64,000 nt of DNA from Streptomyces sp. CB02261 (GCF_001905665.1 NZ_LIVX01000005.1:334134-398133); one strand, 5' to 3'; positions 1 to 8,707 are shown, numbered from the stretch's first letter. Made by a program: numbers and translations. The notes: generated from the letters alone by a model not told the origin.

Positions 1-3
1 ACC

Positions 4-39
4 GGAGGGGCCCTCCCCGGGTCGGGGGAGGGCCCCTCC
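4..39. terminator. Strong GC hairpin terminator at window edge
   Basis: Positions 4-18 and 25-39 are perfect reverse complements (15-bp stem, 6-nt loop). It lies about 50 bases beyond the stop of the minus-strand HutD-like gene and would end that transcript. It may also end a gene to the left of the window. Confidence 0.7.
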
Positions 40-91
40 CGTATGCCCGGAGTGGGGCCGGCGGCCGACGGGGCCGGCCGACGAGGCGTCA

Positions 92-661
92 TCACCGTCC
101 CGGTGCGACATCCGCCCACAGGGCCTCGGCATCGGGCGAGAGCGGTGTGAGGCCGCGCCCCGACGCGTCGTCGTCCGTGTCCCACCACACGCCCTGACCG
201 GACGCCAGGACGGGCCCCTCGTCGCCCGCCTGCCAGTGGCCGCGCAGGACGTGGAACACCCCTGCATGCGCGGACGGGGGAGCGACCGGACTGGTGACCC
301 GGTCCACCCGCGCCGTCCAGTGGCCGCGCCCCACCATGAGGTTGAGTACCCGGCAGGGGCCGTGCGGGAGTTCAGCGGTGAGCGCGAGGTCGCCGGAGAA
401 CGTGAACGGCTCGGCCGCCTGTACCGGCAGGCGTTCGAACTCCCCCGGGCAGCTGAGCCATAAGCCGTCGCCCGTCAGGAGCGTGAGCGTCCGGTCGACT
501 CCGGGGAAGGCCGAGAACGGTCCGTCCCGGTCGATGTCCGCGATGCTCGCGCGCCACCCGAACTCCCCGCTCCGCGCCGGCCGGGAGACGATCTCCCTGG
601 TCGCACCACCGCCGTTGCGCCACGTGCCTGCCGTCAGGGTCTCGACATCGAAGTGGTGCAC
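92..661 (-). CDS. HutD/Ves family cupin-like protein
   Basis: This 189-residue protein matches the HutD/Ves family, small bicupins found near histidine-degradation genes or as cold-inducible Ves proteins. Their biochemical role is unsettled. The N-terminus has the family's WRNGGGATREI stretch followed by FGWRASIADI. The middle carries the DGPFSAFPGVDRTL motif, and GPCRVLNLM begins the second half. I chose the GTG at 661 because AGGAGA sits about 6 bases upstream and the family homology begins immediately after. The frame stays open far upstream without further homology. No hut genes are adjacent, so it is an orphan here. It is cytosolic, with no signal peptide. The family call is confident; the role is unknown. 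Confidence 0.75.
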   Translation of the reverse strand: MHHFDVETLTAGTWRNGGGATREIVSRPARSGEFGWRASIADIDRDGPFSAFPGVDRTLTLLTGDGLWLSCPGEFERLPVQAAEPFTFSGDLALTAELPHGPCRVLNLMVGRGHWTARVDRVTSPVAPPSAHAGVFHVLRGHWQAGDEGPVLASGQGVWWDTDDDASGRGLTPLSPDAEALWADVAPGR

Positions 662-1152
662 GGGAAGTCTCCTGACCTTCGTCGGTACGGATGCGGACCA
701 CCCCTGAGCGGCGACGCCGGCCGCGGCTCTTCCGCTGGTGGCGACGGTCGCAGGGGCGGAGTGGTCTTGCCGGCGAAGTGTATGCGGCGGAGGGAGGGTC
801 CCCGGACCCTCGCACCCGCCGACCGACCTGCGCCGACCCACCGGATCGGCCGGCATCGGAGGCACGACGGGGCGAGCGGCCGCGCGAGGGCCGGTCACGT
901 GCCGGGCCGGCCGACGAACCACGGCGGAAGCCGCGCGGGAGGAGGCGCCGAGGGGGAGTTGTACTCGTAGGCGTATCCGTGGGCCCGGCGGTTGACGGGG
1001 GGACGACGGGGACGATGTCCGGCAGCCCGGGCGGCGCTCGTCGAGGGCGTACGGGACGAGCCTGCTCACCGACGGGCGGAAGGGCGAGGCACCACTTTCG
1101 AGGAACAGGGCAACCTTATGGCGGAGGCGCGAGTCTTCTGATCGATCACGTC
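662..1152. promoter_or_regulatory. Intergenic region with possible ECF-type promoter and a palindrome
   Basis: About 490 bases between two divergent genes with no supportable gene. GGCAACC at 1109-1115 followed 15 bases later by GAGTCT (1131-1136) resembles an extracytoplasmic-function sigma promoter facing the lipoprotein gene. This is a visual match only. The palindrome just downstream is listed separately. Confidence 0.3.
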
Positions 1153-1159
1153 GTGATCG
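1143..1159. promoter_or_regulatory. Perfect inverted repeat at the lipoprotein gene start
   Basis: CGATCAC (1143-1149) and GTGATCG (1153-1159) are exact reverse complements around GTC. The right arm contains the most likely GTG start codon of the next gene. It could be a repressor operator or a translation-blocking hairpin. No regulator is adjacent. Confidence 0.4.
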
Positions 1160-2232
1160 GACCTACCGAGGAGACCATCATCACCGCCATACGCAAGACC
1201 CTCACCGCCACCGCAGTCGTCGGCGCCGTCCTGGCGGGCTCGGCCGCCTGTGGCACCGTGGAGCAGATGTCGGCCGGCAAGAAGCTGGACCAGGCCTTCG
1301 AGAAGCTGGGCAAGGCGAAGTCGCTCTCCTTCGAGCTGGACCTGGACGTCGATGCCGCGACCCTGAAGCAGATGGACGCCGAGTCGGACCCGGAGCCCGG
1401 CGAGGAGATCCCCTCCGAGGCGGCCGATCTGCTCAGCGGCGCCAAGATCAGCGTCACGGTGGAGTCGAAGAAGCCGATCGAGGAGTCGGAGGAGAAGGAC
1501 TTCGTCGGGATGGCCATGAAGGTCAGCAGCCCCGACGGTGACCTCGTCGAGTACCGGGTCGTCGGCGACTACATCTACCTCCGCTCCGACGTCGAAGCCC
1601 TCACCAAGGCCATGGACTCCCCGATGCCGCCCGCCGACGAGCTGCCGCCGGAGGCCGGGGGACTCAAGAAGGCCCTGGAGGGCCAGTGGGTCAAGATCAG
1701 CACCAAGGAGATGGAGAAGTTCGGCGAGCAGATGGGCGAGGAGCCGGGTGCGAAGCCGGCCCCGGAACCCACGCTGGACGCCAAGACGCAGAAGAAGCTC
1801 GTGGAGGCCCTGCGTGAGGTCATGGCCCGCGAGGTCGACTTCACGACCGCCGGGGGCAAGGACGGCACCGAGCACATCACCGCGACGGCCCCGTTCCGCA
1901 CCCTGATCACGGAGCTGCTCGGCGAGATCCGTCCGCTCACCAAGGACCTGCCGCCCGGCGTGGAGCTGCCGACGGACCAGGATCTGAAGGAGGCCCCCGA
2001 CACCAAGGTCTCGGCCGACTTCACCCTCAAGAACGGTGAGCTGACGGAGGTGTACGTCGACCTCGCCAAGCTCGCCGAGAGCGCCAAGGTCAAGAAGTTC
2101 GGCCTGGTGCTGAAGATGGGCGCCGGCACCACGCCGACGGCCCCGGCCGGAGCCACCGAGCTCAACCTGGAAGAGATCATGGGCGGCTTCGCCGGCTTCA
2201 TGGCGCCCGACGAGGAGCCGCTCGAAGGCTGA
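1153..2232 (+). CDS. Putative secreted lipoprotein with LppX/LprG-like character
   Basis: About 359 residues. The N-terminus has a basic RK pair, a hydrophobic run TLTATAVVGAVLAG and a cysteine at residue 33 (GSAAC). That cysteine is a plausible lipidation site, although position -3 is Ser rather than the preferred Leu. The exported part is rich in Lys, Glu and Asp and is dominated by amphipathic segments (KKLDQAFEKLGKAKSLSFEL), like actinobacterial LppX/LprG-type lipoproteins; that likeness is inferred from composition. The start is uncertain. GTG 1153 is the only standard codon near the signal peptide. A GAGGAGA sequence at 1168-1174 instead points to a start at the non-canonical ATC/ATA codons around 1177-1189, so a mutated ATG is possible. 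Confidence 0.6.
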   Translation: MIGPTEETIITAIRKTLTATAVVGAVLAGSAACGTVEQMSAGKKLDQAFEKLGKAKSLSFELDLDVDAATLKQMDAESDPEPGEEIPSEAADLLSGAKISVTVESKKPIEESEEKDFVGMAMKVSSPDGDLVEYRVVGDYIYLRSDVEALTKAMDSPMPPADELPPEAGGLKKALEGQWVKISTKEMEKFGEQMGEEPGAKPAPEPTLDAKTQKKLVEALREVMAREVDFTTAGGKDGTEHITATAPFRTLITELLGEIRPLTKDLPPGVELPTDQDLKEAPDTKVSADFTLKNGELTEVYVDLAKLAESAKVKKFGLVLKMGAGTTPTAPAGATELNLEEIMGGFAGFMAPDEEPLEG

Positions 2233-2362
2233 CCTCGACGTCGCGGGCCGTGGGACGGGTCCGCCGCGGGCGCGGCCCGCACCGGCTGACGACCGGAAAG
2301 GAACCGAACCTCTGGGTACGCGTACTCATGTGCCGGCCGGGCTCCCCGGCCAGCATGGGTGC

Positions 2363-2806
2363 ATGGACCTTCCCGTCGCCCCTGTGGCGTTCGACGCCTC
2401 CGTGCGGCCCCGTGCCGGCCGCGGCGCCGACGTCGGGACCGCCGTAGGGCTGCTGCTCCTCGAAGTACTCGCCGTCCTGGTGATTCTCGGCCTGTGGCTG
2501 GTGTCCGGGGTGAGCCTGGATCCGGGCAGGACGGTGAAGCCCGACCCGCCGGGCGGCCATCTCGTCGCGGCCGGCGTGGTCGGGGCCCTGGCCGCGATGG
2601 CCGCCGTGATCGCGTTCCGGTCTCGTGCGGTGGTGTCGGCGTACTCCCAGTGCTTCATGGCAGCCGTGGTGGCGGTGGGGATCGTCGCCGGGGCGACGGC
2701 CCAGCGGCACGAGGACGGGCCCGCCCGCCCCGCTCCCGCGGTCACGGGGGAGGCCGGGTGCCGCAGCGGCGGAGACAACAGCGAATGCGTGGACACCGGC
2801 GGCTGA
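2363..2806 (+). CDS. Small integral membrane protein (DUF6234-like)
   Basis: 147 residues from the ATG at 2363. Hydrophobic segments at about residues 27-47 (GLLLLEVLAVLVILGLWLVS), 65-82 and 92-110 suggest three membrane spans. A polar Cys-containing tail follows (GEAGCRSGGDNSECVDTGG). The pattern resembles Streptomyces proteins labelled DUF6234, whose function is unknown; I give that name from memory of the family. No clear ribosome binding site precedes the ATG. It converges on the VanZ gene with a shared terminator between them. Confidence 0.55.
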   Translation: MDLPVAPVAFDASVRPRAGRGADVGTAVGLLLLEVLAVLVILGLWLVSGVSLDPGRTVKPDPPGGHLVAAGVVGALAAMAAVIAFRSRAVVSAYSQCFMAAVVAVGIVAGATAQRHEDGPARPAPAVTGEAGCRSGGDNSECVDTGG

Positions 2807-2812
2807 ACGACG

Positions 2813-2851
2813 GCGGCAGCGACGCACGCCCAGGGCATGCGTCGCTGCCGC
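2813..2851. terminator. Bidirectional hairpin terminator
   Basis: Perfect 14-bp arms at 2813-2826 and 2838-2851 with an 11-nt loop. It sits between two convergent genes (stops at 2806 and 2863) and can serve both. Confidence 0.8.
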
Positions 2852-2862
2852 GAGCAACAGGC

Positions 2863-3591
2863 TTACCGGGCCGGGCCGGTGGCGCGTCGTGCCCACCACC
2901 GAGGGCGGGTGCGGGGGTGCACCGCGCGGCCCATGCGCCGACCGATGATCAGATACCCGAGGAGCGCGCCGGAGGTGTTGAGGAGGACGTCGTCGATGTC
3001 GAAGGCGCGTCCGGTGATGAGGGCGCCCTGGATCAGTTCGACGATCAGCATCGTGCCCACCGTGAGCAGGCCGACGCGCACCATCCCGCGGGTCCTGCGT
3101 GACAGGAGCGGCAGGAGGATGCCGAACGGCACGCCGAGGGCCACGTTCCCGCCGAGCTGCTTGACCGTCTCCACGAAGGCCGGCTGCTCCAGGTAGGCCC
3201 GGATCGATCGGCCCGGCGTGAGGTTGCTGTGGGTGAGCGACACCGAAGCGGGCGACTCGTTCAGGGTGAGTCCGGCCAGGACGATCGCGAACGCCACCAT
3301 CCCCACCAGGGCGACGAGCGCGACCAGCGCCCTGACCACCCGGCCAGGCCCGCGCCGCCGGGGCTCCTCCCCGGACCGGGCCTGCGCCACAGCCGGCGGA
3401 GGCGTGTCCCGCCTGTCGTCGCCGGCCTCCGCCACCACGCCTCTCGCCGCCGACCGCTTCGCGAGCCTGCCCTCGGCAGCGCCGCTCCCGCCCCCTCTCC
3501 AGCCGGAAGCCCAGCCTCCGGCCGCCTCGTCTCCACGTCCTTCGCCCGCGGCAGTCTTCCCTCTGCCCAGGCTTCCTCTCCACGCCCTCAT
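2863..3591 (-). CDS. VanZ-like membrane protein
   Basis: 242 residues. A long charged, low-complexity N-terminal extension (about residues 1-85) precedes a VanZ-type domain. Hydrophobic spans include VVRALVALVALVGMVAFAI, then GGNVALGVPFGILLPLL and VGLLTVGTMLIVELIQG. The family signatures NxxLxxPfG and ElxQ...R.fDiDDvllNtsG are clear (RAFDIDDVLLNTSGALLGY). VanZ proteins are linked to low-level teicoplanin resistance, but most homologues have no assigned role. The start at 3591 is supported by GGGGGA five to six bases upstream. The long N-terminus may be over-called and a later start is possible. Confidence 0.8.
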   Translation of the reverse strand: MRAWRGSLGRGKTAAGEGRGDEAAGGWASGWRGGGSGAAEGRLAKRSAARGVVAEAGDDRRDTPPPAVAQARSGEEPRRRGPGRVVRALVALVALVGMVAFAIVLAGLTLNESPASVSLTHSNLTPGRSIRAYLEQPAFVETVKQLGGNVALGVPFGILLPLLSRRTRGMVRVGLLTVGTMLIVELIQGALITGRAFDIDDVLLNTSGALLGYLIIGRRMGRAVHPRTRPRWWARRATGPAR

Positions 3592-3811
3592 GGCCGTCCC
3601 CCAACGTCGGTGTTCCCGGAACGGTCCGACTACCCGGGAAGGCGCCCGGCAACCTGAGGGCCGGGCATCAGGTGGGGGCGACTCCCATGCCGCGCGCGCG
3701 AGTCGCCGCGAAACCGCCCGCAGTCGCCACATCGTCCCCAACCGGGCCTGGTACAAGGGAGATTCGGGTCCGCCGGCGAATGACCACGCACGCCACGGGC
3801 AGCAGACCCTC

Positions 3812-4555
3812 ATGCGAGAAGACCGAGAGAACCGAGATGGCCGGAACGGGCCGGACGAACGCGACCTCCACGACGACCGGACCGACGCGAGCAGACCCTC
3901 GCGCCGCGTACCGCCCCGCGGCCGTCGCGCCCGAAGATGGCCCGCTGTCGTCGCCGTACTCCTCGCCCTCTCCCTGGCCCTGGTCCTCCTCGGACGGTTC
4001 TTCCAACTGCCTGGCCTGGGCGACCTCTTCGGCAGCGAGACCCGCGACCGGTCAGGCCCCGCCGTCCTCAAGTCCATCCAGGACATGAACCGTCACGAAG
4101 GCGCCGTCGGCACCTTCCAGGTCGTGGTGGACCTGGAGAAGGACGCCCGGTTCCTGCCCGACGCGATCCGCGGCACCCGCACCCTGTACGTGGCCACCGG
4201 CAGCGTCAGCGCGTACGTCGACCTCGCCGGCCTCGGCCGCGACGCCGTCACCATCGACGAGAAGCGCACCACCGCCACGATCCGCCTGCCGCACGCGCGG
4301 CTCGCCGAACCCTCGCTCGATCCCGAACGGTCCTACGCCGTCTCCAAGCAGCGCGGCCTTCTCGACCGGCTGGGCGACCTCTTCTCCGACAACCCCGCCA
4401 GCGAGCAGGCCGTCCACACCCTCGCCGCCCGGCACGTCGGTGAGGCCGCCCAGGAGAGCGACCTCACCACCCGCGCCGAGCGGAACACCACCAGCATGCT
4501 CCAAGGGCTGCTGCGGGCCCTCGGCTTCGAACAGATCACCGTCACCTACGCCTGA
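3812..4555 (+). CDS. DUF4230 family membrane-anchored protein
   Basis: 247 residues. A strongly polar, Arg/Asp-rich N-terminal tail of about 45 residues precedes one membrane helix (PAVVAVLLALSLALVLLG). A DUF4230 domain follows, with the conserved opening VLKSIQDMNRHEGAVGTFQV and the pattern YVDLAGL...RTTATIRLPHARL. The topology suggests a cytoplasmic N-tail and an external domain. Function is unknown for the family. No strong ribosome binding site is visible before ATG 3812. Only 11 bases separate it from the converging oxidoreductase operon, and I see no hairpin there. Confidence 0.7.
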   Translation: MREDRENRDGRNGPDERDLHDDRTDASRPSRRVPPRGRRARRWPAVVAVLLALSLALVLLGRFFQLPGLGDLFGSETRDRSGPAVLKSIQDMNRHEGAVGTFQVVVDLEKDARFLPDAIRGTRTLYVATGSVSAYVDLAGLGRDAVTIDEKRTTATIRLPHARLAEPSLDPERSYAVSKQRGLLDRLGDLFSDNPASEQAVHTLAARHVGEAAQESDLTTRAERNTTSMLQGLLRALGFEQITVTYA

Positions 4556-4566
4556 TCCGGCACGGC

Positions 4567-6690
4567 TCAGTCCCGCGGGAGGTGCGGCAGGATCCGGTCC
4601 GGGGTCAGCGGCAGCTCCCGCAGGCGTACACCCACCGCGTGGTGCACCGCGTTCGCGATCGCGGCGGCCGTCCCGACGATGCCGATCTCCCCGATGCCCT
4701 TGCTGCCCATGGGGTTGAGGTGCGGATCCTCCTCGTCCAGCCAGTGCGCTTCGATCGCGGGCACGTCGGCGCAGACGGGGACGTGGTACGAGGCCAGGTC
4801 GCGTTCCGCGAAATCCCCGAACGCCGGATCGAGGGTGCTGCCCTCGGTCAGTGCCATGCCGAGCCCCATCGTCATGCCGCCGATGAACTGTGAGCGCGCG
4901 GTACGCGGGCTCAGGACCCGGCCCGCGGCGAAGACCCCGAGCAGCCGGCGGACCCGTACCTCTCCCGTCACGGTGTCCACCTCGACCTCGGCGAACTGCG
5001 CGCCGAACGCGTGCCGCGCGTACGGGGACTCCCGCTCGGCCTCCTCCGTGGTGTCCGCCGTCGCGGTGAGGCCCTCGGGCGGGAGCGGCCCGGAGTGGGC
5101 GCGCAGCATGCCGGCCAGCGCCGTGCAGGCCTGGTGGACGGCCGAGCCCCAGGACGAGGTCCCCGAGGAACCGCCCGCGAGCGGGGCGGCCGGCAGGGCG
5201 CTGCTGCCGAGCTCGACGCGTACCGAAGCCGCGGGGACACCGAGCGCCTCGGCCGCGATCTGGGCGAGGACTGTCCGCGCGCCGGTGCCGATGTCGGTGG
5301 CGTTGAGCCGTACCACGTGGCTGCCGTCCGGCGACGCGTGCGCGGAGGCGGTCGAGGGGCTGAGGAGATACGGGTACGTGGAAGCCGCGACTCCGGTGCC
5401 CGTCAGCAGGTCGCCGGTGCGTCGTACCCCCGGCCGGGGGTCGCGGTCCGTCCAGCCGAAGAGCCGGGCGCCCTGCCGGAGGCACTCGGCGAGGTTCCTG
5501 CTGCTGAACGGCTTGCCGCTGTCGGGCTCGGTGTCGGGCTCGTTGCGCAGCCGGAGTTCGACCGGATCGATGCCCGTCACGACGGCGAGTTCGTCCATGG
5601 CCGTCTCGAGGGCGTACATCCCGGACGCCTCGCCCGGGGCCCGCATCCACGAGGGCGTGGGGACGTCGAGGGCCACCACGCGGTGGCTGGTGCGGCTGTG
5701 GGGCGAGGTGTACATGGACCGGGCCGGTACGGCGGCCTGCTCGACGAACTCCTTGACCATGGACGTCTGGGTGACGACCTCGTGGGCGAGGGCCCCGATC
5801 ACACCGTCCGCGTCCGCGCCGATGCGGACGCGCTGGACGGTGGGGGCGCGATGGCCGACGACGGCGGCCAGTTCGCGGCGGGGGAGGGCCAGCTTCACGG
5901 GCCTCCCGACGTGCCGGGCGGCCATCGCGGCGAGCACGACCTGCGGCCGGGGGGTGCCCTTGGAGCCGAAGCCGCCACCGACGTACGCGGAGACGACCGT
6001 GACGCTCTGCCCGGGCACCCGGAGCAGCTGCGCGAGGACGTCGCGTACGGTCGTCGCTCCCTGGCTGGAGTCGTACACCGTCAGCTCGCCGTCCTGCCAC
6101 CACGCGGTGGAGGCGTGCGGTTCCATCGGGTGGTTGTGCTGCGCGGTCATCGTGTACGTGGCGTCGACGCGCACCGCGGAGCCGGCGAAGGCCGCGTCGA
6201 AGTCGCCGCGCTCGCGCAGGGCCGGGTGGCCGCCGTTCGCCTCTTCGGGGGCGTACAGCCGGGGATGGCCGGCGGGCGGCCCGGGGTCGTGGTCCTCGAC
6301 GGCGTACTCGATCCGCAGCGCGTCGGCGGCCGCGCGCGCGTTCTCCAGGGTGTCGGCGACGACGAGGGCGACGTACCAGCCCCGGTGCGGGACACGGTCG
6401 TCCTGGAGCAGCGCCAGCGTCGGGTCGTCCGCCTCGCCGAGACGCGGCGCGTTCTCGTGGGTGAGGACGGCGTGCACGCCCGGCCGCGCCAGGATCTCGT
6501 CGGCGTGGACGGCGGTGACCCTGCCGCGCGCGACGGTGGCGGGCACGGGGACCGCGTGGAGGCAGCCGGGCGGGGTGTGCTCGGCGGCATAGCGCGCCGC
6601 ACCGGTCACCTTCTGCCGGGCGTCACGGCGGACGGCGCCGGTGTCGGCGGCGGACGCGGACGGGGCGAGGGGCGGGGGAGCCGGGGTCAT
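4567..6690 (-). CDS. Molybdenum hydroxylase large subunit (PaoC/YagR type)
   Basis: 707 residues, the molybdopterin-binding subunit of a xanthine dehydrogenase/aldehyde oxidase-family enzyme. The N-terminal a/b hammerhead region reads RRDARQKVTGAARYAAE. Mo-cofactor motifs include GGGFGSKGTPRPQ, RAPGEASGMYALE and, near the C-terminus, SKGIGEIGIVG, whose Glu is the expected catalytic base. The length and gene order match the three-subunit PaoABC aldehyde oxidoreductases. Start ATG 6690 has GAGGAGG seven bases upstream, inside the 3' end of the FAD-subunit gene, so translation is probably coupled. Substrate is likely an aromatic aldehyde or N-heterocycle and cannot be fixed from sequence. No XdhC-type maturation gene is nearby. 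Confidence 0.88.
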   Translation of the reverse strand: MTPAPPPLAPSASAADTGAVRRDARQKVTGAARYAAEHTPPGCLHAVPVPATVARGRVTAVHADEILARPGVHAVLTHENAPRLGEADDPTLALLQDDRVPHRGWYVALVVADTLENARAAADALRIEYAVEDHDPGPPAGHPRLYAPEEANGGHPALRERGDFDAAFAGSAVRVDATYTMTAQHNHPMEPHASTAWWQDGELTVYDSSQGATTVRDVLAQLLRVPGQSVTVVSAYVGGGFGSKGTPRPQVVLAAMAARHVGRPVKLALPRRELAAVVGHRAPTVQRVRIGADADGVIGALAHEVVTQTSMVKEFVEQAAVPARSMYTSPHSRTSHRVVALDVPTPSWMRAPGEASGMYALETAMDELAVVTGIDPVELRLRNEPDTEPDSGKPFSSRNLAECLRQGARLFGWTDRDPRPGVRRTGDLLTGTGVAASTYPYLLSPSTASAHASPDGSHVVRLNATDIGTGARTVLAQIAAEALGVPAASVRVELGSSALPAAPLAGGSSGTSSWGSAVHQACTALAGMLRAHSGPLPPEGLTATADTTEEAERESPYARHAFGAQFAEVEVDTVTGEVRVRRLLGVFAAGRVLSPRTARSQFIGGMTMGLGMALTEGSTLDPAFGDFAERDLASYHVPVCADVPAIEAHWLDEEDPHLNPMGSKGIGEIGIVGTAAAIANAVHHAVGVRLRELPLTPDRILPHLPRD

Positions 6691-6700
6691 GACGGCCTCC

Positions 6701-7684
6701 TCAGGCGCGGGACGCGAGGTCGGTGAGCACTCGGACGGCGAGGTTCCGGGCCAGCGGCACCTTGAAGCCGTTGTCGCGCAGCGGCTGCGCCGCGGCGAGT
6801 TCGGCGTCGGCCGCCCGCGTGAACGTCTCCCGTGTGGCGGGTGCTCCGTGCAGGACCTCCTCGGCCGCGCGGGCACGCCAGGGCTTGTGGGCGAGCCCGC
6901 CGAAGGCGAGGGAGGCGTGGCGGACGACGCCGTCCTCCACGGTGAGGGCGGCGGCGACGGACGCGAGCGCGAAGGCGTACGAGGCGCGGTCGCGGGCCTT
7001 GCGGTAGGCGCTGCGGGACCCGGAGGGCGGTGGGAGCGTCACGGCGGTGACGAGTTCCCCGGGGAGGACGACGGTGTCCTGCTCGGGCCGGTCACCGGGC
7101 AGCCGGTGGAAGTCGGTGACGGGCACGGTGCGCTCCCCTTCGGGTCCCCGCAGGTGCACCTGCGCGTCGAGGCAGGCGAGGGCGACCGCCATGTCCGACG
7201 GGTGCGTGGCGACGCACTGCGCGGAGTGGCCGAGCACCGCGAGGTCGCGGTGGACCCCCTCGCGGGCCGGGCAGCCCGTGCCCGGTTCGCGCTTGTTGCA
7301 GGGCTTGGAGGTGTCCTGGAAGTACGGGCAGCGGGTGCGCTGGAGCAGGTTTCCGCCGGTGGTCGCGGCGTTGCGCAGTTGCGCGGAGGCGCCGGCGAGG
7401 AGCGTCTGCGACAGCGCCGTGTACCGGGTCCGCACGAGGGGATGGACGGCCAGGTCGCTGTTGCGCACCGTCGCCCCGACGCGCAGGCCGCCCTCCGGAG
7501 TCTCCTCGACGCCGTCCAGCGGCAGCCGGCTGATGTCGACGAGGAACGAGGGGCCGGACACCCCGAGCTTCATCAGGTCGACGAGGTTGGTGCCCCCGGC
7601 GAGGTACTGGGCGCCGGGGTGGGCCGCGTACGCGTCGAGCGCCTGCTCGGTCCGCTCGGCGCGCAGGTATCCGAAGGCCTTCAC
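6701..7684 (-). CDS. Molybdenum hydroxylase FAD subunit with Cys-rich insert (PaoB/YagS type)
   Basis: 327 residues. FAD-binding motifs are LAGGTNLVDLMKLG (about 31-44) and ATTGGNLLQRTRCPYF. A Cys-rich insert follows (RTRCPYFQDTSKPCNKREPGTGC). In E. coli PaoB the equivalent insertion binds an additional [4Fe-4S] cluster, so this subunit probably does too. It would pass electrons from the Mo and Fe-S centres to an acceptor. Its start overlaps the stop of the Fe-S subunit by four bases (ATGA), and its stop lies 10 bases before the large-subunit start, so the three genes form one operon. The insert supports the PaoABC subtype over classic XDH. Confidence 0.88.
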   Translation of the reverse strand: MKAFGYLRAERTEQALDAYAAHPGAQYLAGGTNLVDLMKLGVSGPSFLVDISRLPLDGVEETPEGGLRVGATVRNSDLAVHPLVRTRYTALSQTLLAGASAQLRNAATTGGNLLQRTRCPYFQDTSKPCNKREPGTGCPAREGVHRDLAVLGHSAQCVATHPSDMAVALACLDAQVHLRGPEGERTVPVTDFHRLPGDRPEQDTVVLPGELVTAVTLPPPSGSRSAYRKARDRASYAFALASVAAALTVEDGVVRHASLAFGGLAHKPWRARAAEEVLHGAPATRETFTRAADAELAAAQPLRDNGFKVPLARNLAVRVLTDLASRA

Positions 7685-8262
7685 GAGGCGGCCTCCTCGA
7701 TGGCGTCCACGATGTTCGGGTAGGCGCCGCAGCGGCAGATGTTGCCGCTCATGCGCTCACGGATCTCCTCCGGGGTGAGGGCCGCAGGTCCGCCGGTGTC
7801 CGGCTGGTCCGGTGGTGTCACGTGTGAGGGGTGTCCGGCGGCCGCCTCGTCCAGCATGGCCACGGCCGAGCAGATCTGGCCGGGCGTGCAGTACCCGCAC
7901 TGGAGGGCGTCCCGGGAGACGAACGCCTCCTGCATCGGATGGAGCCGGCCGTCCTCGCCGAGCCCCTCGACCGTGGTCACGGGCTCGTCGCACGCGACGG
8001 CCAGCAGCAGACAGCTGTTCGCGCGCCGCCCGCCCACGAGCACCGTGCAGGCACCGCACTGCCCGTGATCGCAGCCCTTCTTGGCCCCGGTCAGGTCCAG
8101 GTGCTCGCGCAGGGCGTCCAGGAGGGTGGTGCGGTTGTCGAGGCGTAGAGCGTGCGTGACGCCGTTGACCTGGAGCGATACGGAAGATGTGAGGTCCGTA
8201 TGCCCTTCCGCCCCGCCTTCGCGTACGGCCGCGCTCCGGCTGGTCCCTGCGGTACGGTCCAC
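7681..8262 (-). CDS. Molybdenum hydroxylase 2Fe-2S subunit (PaoA/YagT type)
   Basis: 193 residues, first gene of the operon. The plant-ferredoxin cluster motif is GCDHGQCGACTVL with the later NSC; the second cluster is CGYCTPGQ and CRCGAYPNI. Unlike periplasmic PaoA it has no twin-arginine signal: about 28 polar residues precede the ferredoxin fold. The enzyme is therefore predicted to be cytoplasmic. An insert rich in Pro, Asp and Gly (HPSHVTPPDQPDTGGPAAL) separates the second pair of motifs. Start GTG 8262 has GGAGGAGC about seven bases upstream. The 190 bases upstream, shared with a divergent small gene, should hold the promoter. Confidence 0.88.
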   Translation of the reverse strand: MDRTAGTSRSAAVREGGAEGHTDLTSSVSLQVNGVTHALRLDNRTTLLDALREHLDLTGAKKGCDHGQCGACTVLVGGRRANSCLLLAVACDEPVTTVEGLGEDGRLHPMQEAFVSRDALQCGYCTPGQICSAVAMLDEAAAGHPSHVTPPDQPDTGGPAALTPEEIRERMSGNICRCGAYPNIVDAIEEAAS

Positions 8263-8448
8263 GGTGCTCGCTCCTCCGACGGTGACTCGGGCGTCTGCCC
8301 GACATCCCCTTCCCCGCCTCCTGCTTCCTATGTCCCCCTGTCCGCCGAACGGCGCAGACGACTGCGGGCGGGGGCGGTCACGAGCCGAGACGTCGTTCGT
8401 CGGCGCTCTCGACTGGTCCGCACGGCGTGGGCGGGTGAGGCTGGAAGG

Positions 8449-8673
8449 GTGACCACCGCGCCGATCACCGTGCACCGACCCTCCGCCTCCGGGGGCCGGC
8501 GGGTCACGGTGCACCGTTACGGGGCGGACGAGATCCTCGGGTTGGCCCACTCCGACTACGACCTGATCGTGTTCCTGGAGGCGGCCGGGATCCTCGACCC
8601 CGAGACGGTGATCGACGACCCCGCGTGGGTCGAGTGGCGTGGCGGCCGCGCGCACCAGTGGAACGCGGCCTGA
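8449..8673 (+). CDS. Conserved small hypothetical protein
   Basis: 74 residues from GTG 8449, with GAGG about ten bases upstream. The protein is acidic and soluble (HRYGADEILGLAHSDYDLIVFLEAAGILDPETVI). I do not recognise a characterised family. It is divergent from the molybdenum hydroxylase operon and followed 34 bases later by a very strong terminator, so it is an independent short transcript. Confidence 0.55.
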   Translation: MTTAPITVHRPSASGGRRVTVHRYGADEILGLAHSDYDLIVFLEAAGILDPETVIDDPAWVEWRGGRAHQWNAA

Positions 8674-8707
8674 CCGCATCCGGGTACGGACACGAGCCGG
8701 CGCCGCC

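Noticed and set aside
1..41. Palindromic hairpin at the very start, considered as a linear-chromosome telomere palindrome.
   Set aside because: It is one simple hairpin next to a gene end, without the series of packed palindromes or terminal sequence of Streptomyces telomeres. It is best read as a terminator.
4679..6726. Very long plus-strand open frames opposite the molybdenum hydroxylase large subunit.
   Set aside because: They lack family motifs and arise from the high-GC codon bias of the real minus-strand gene.
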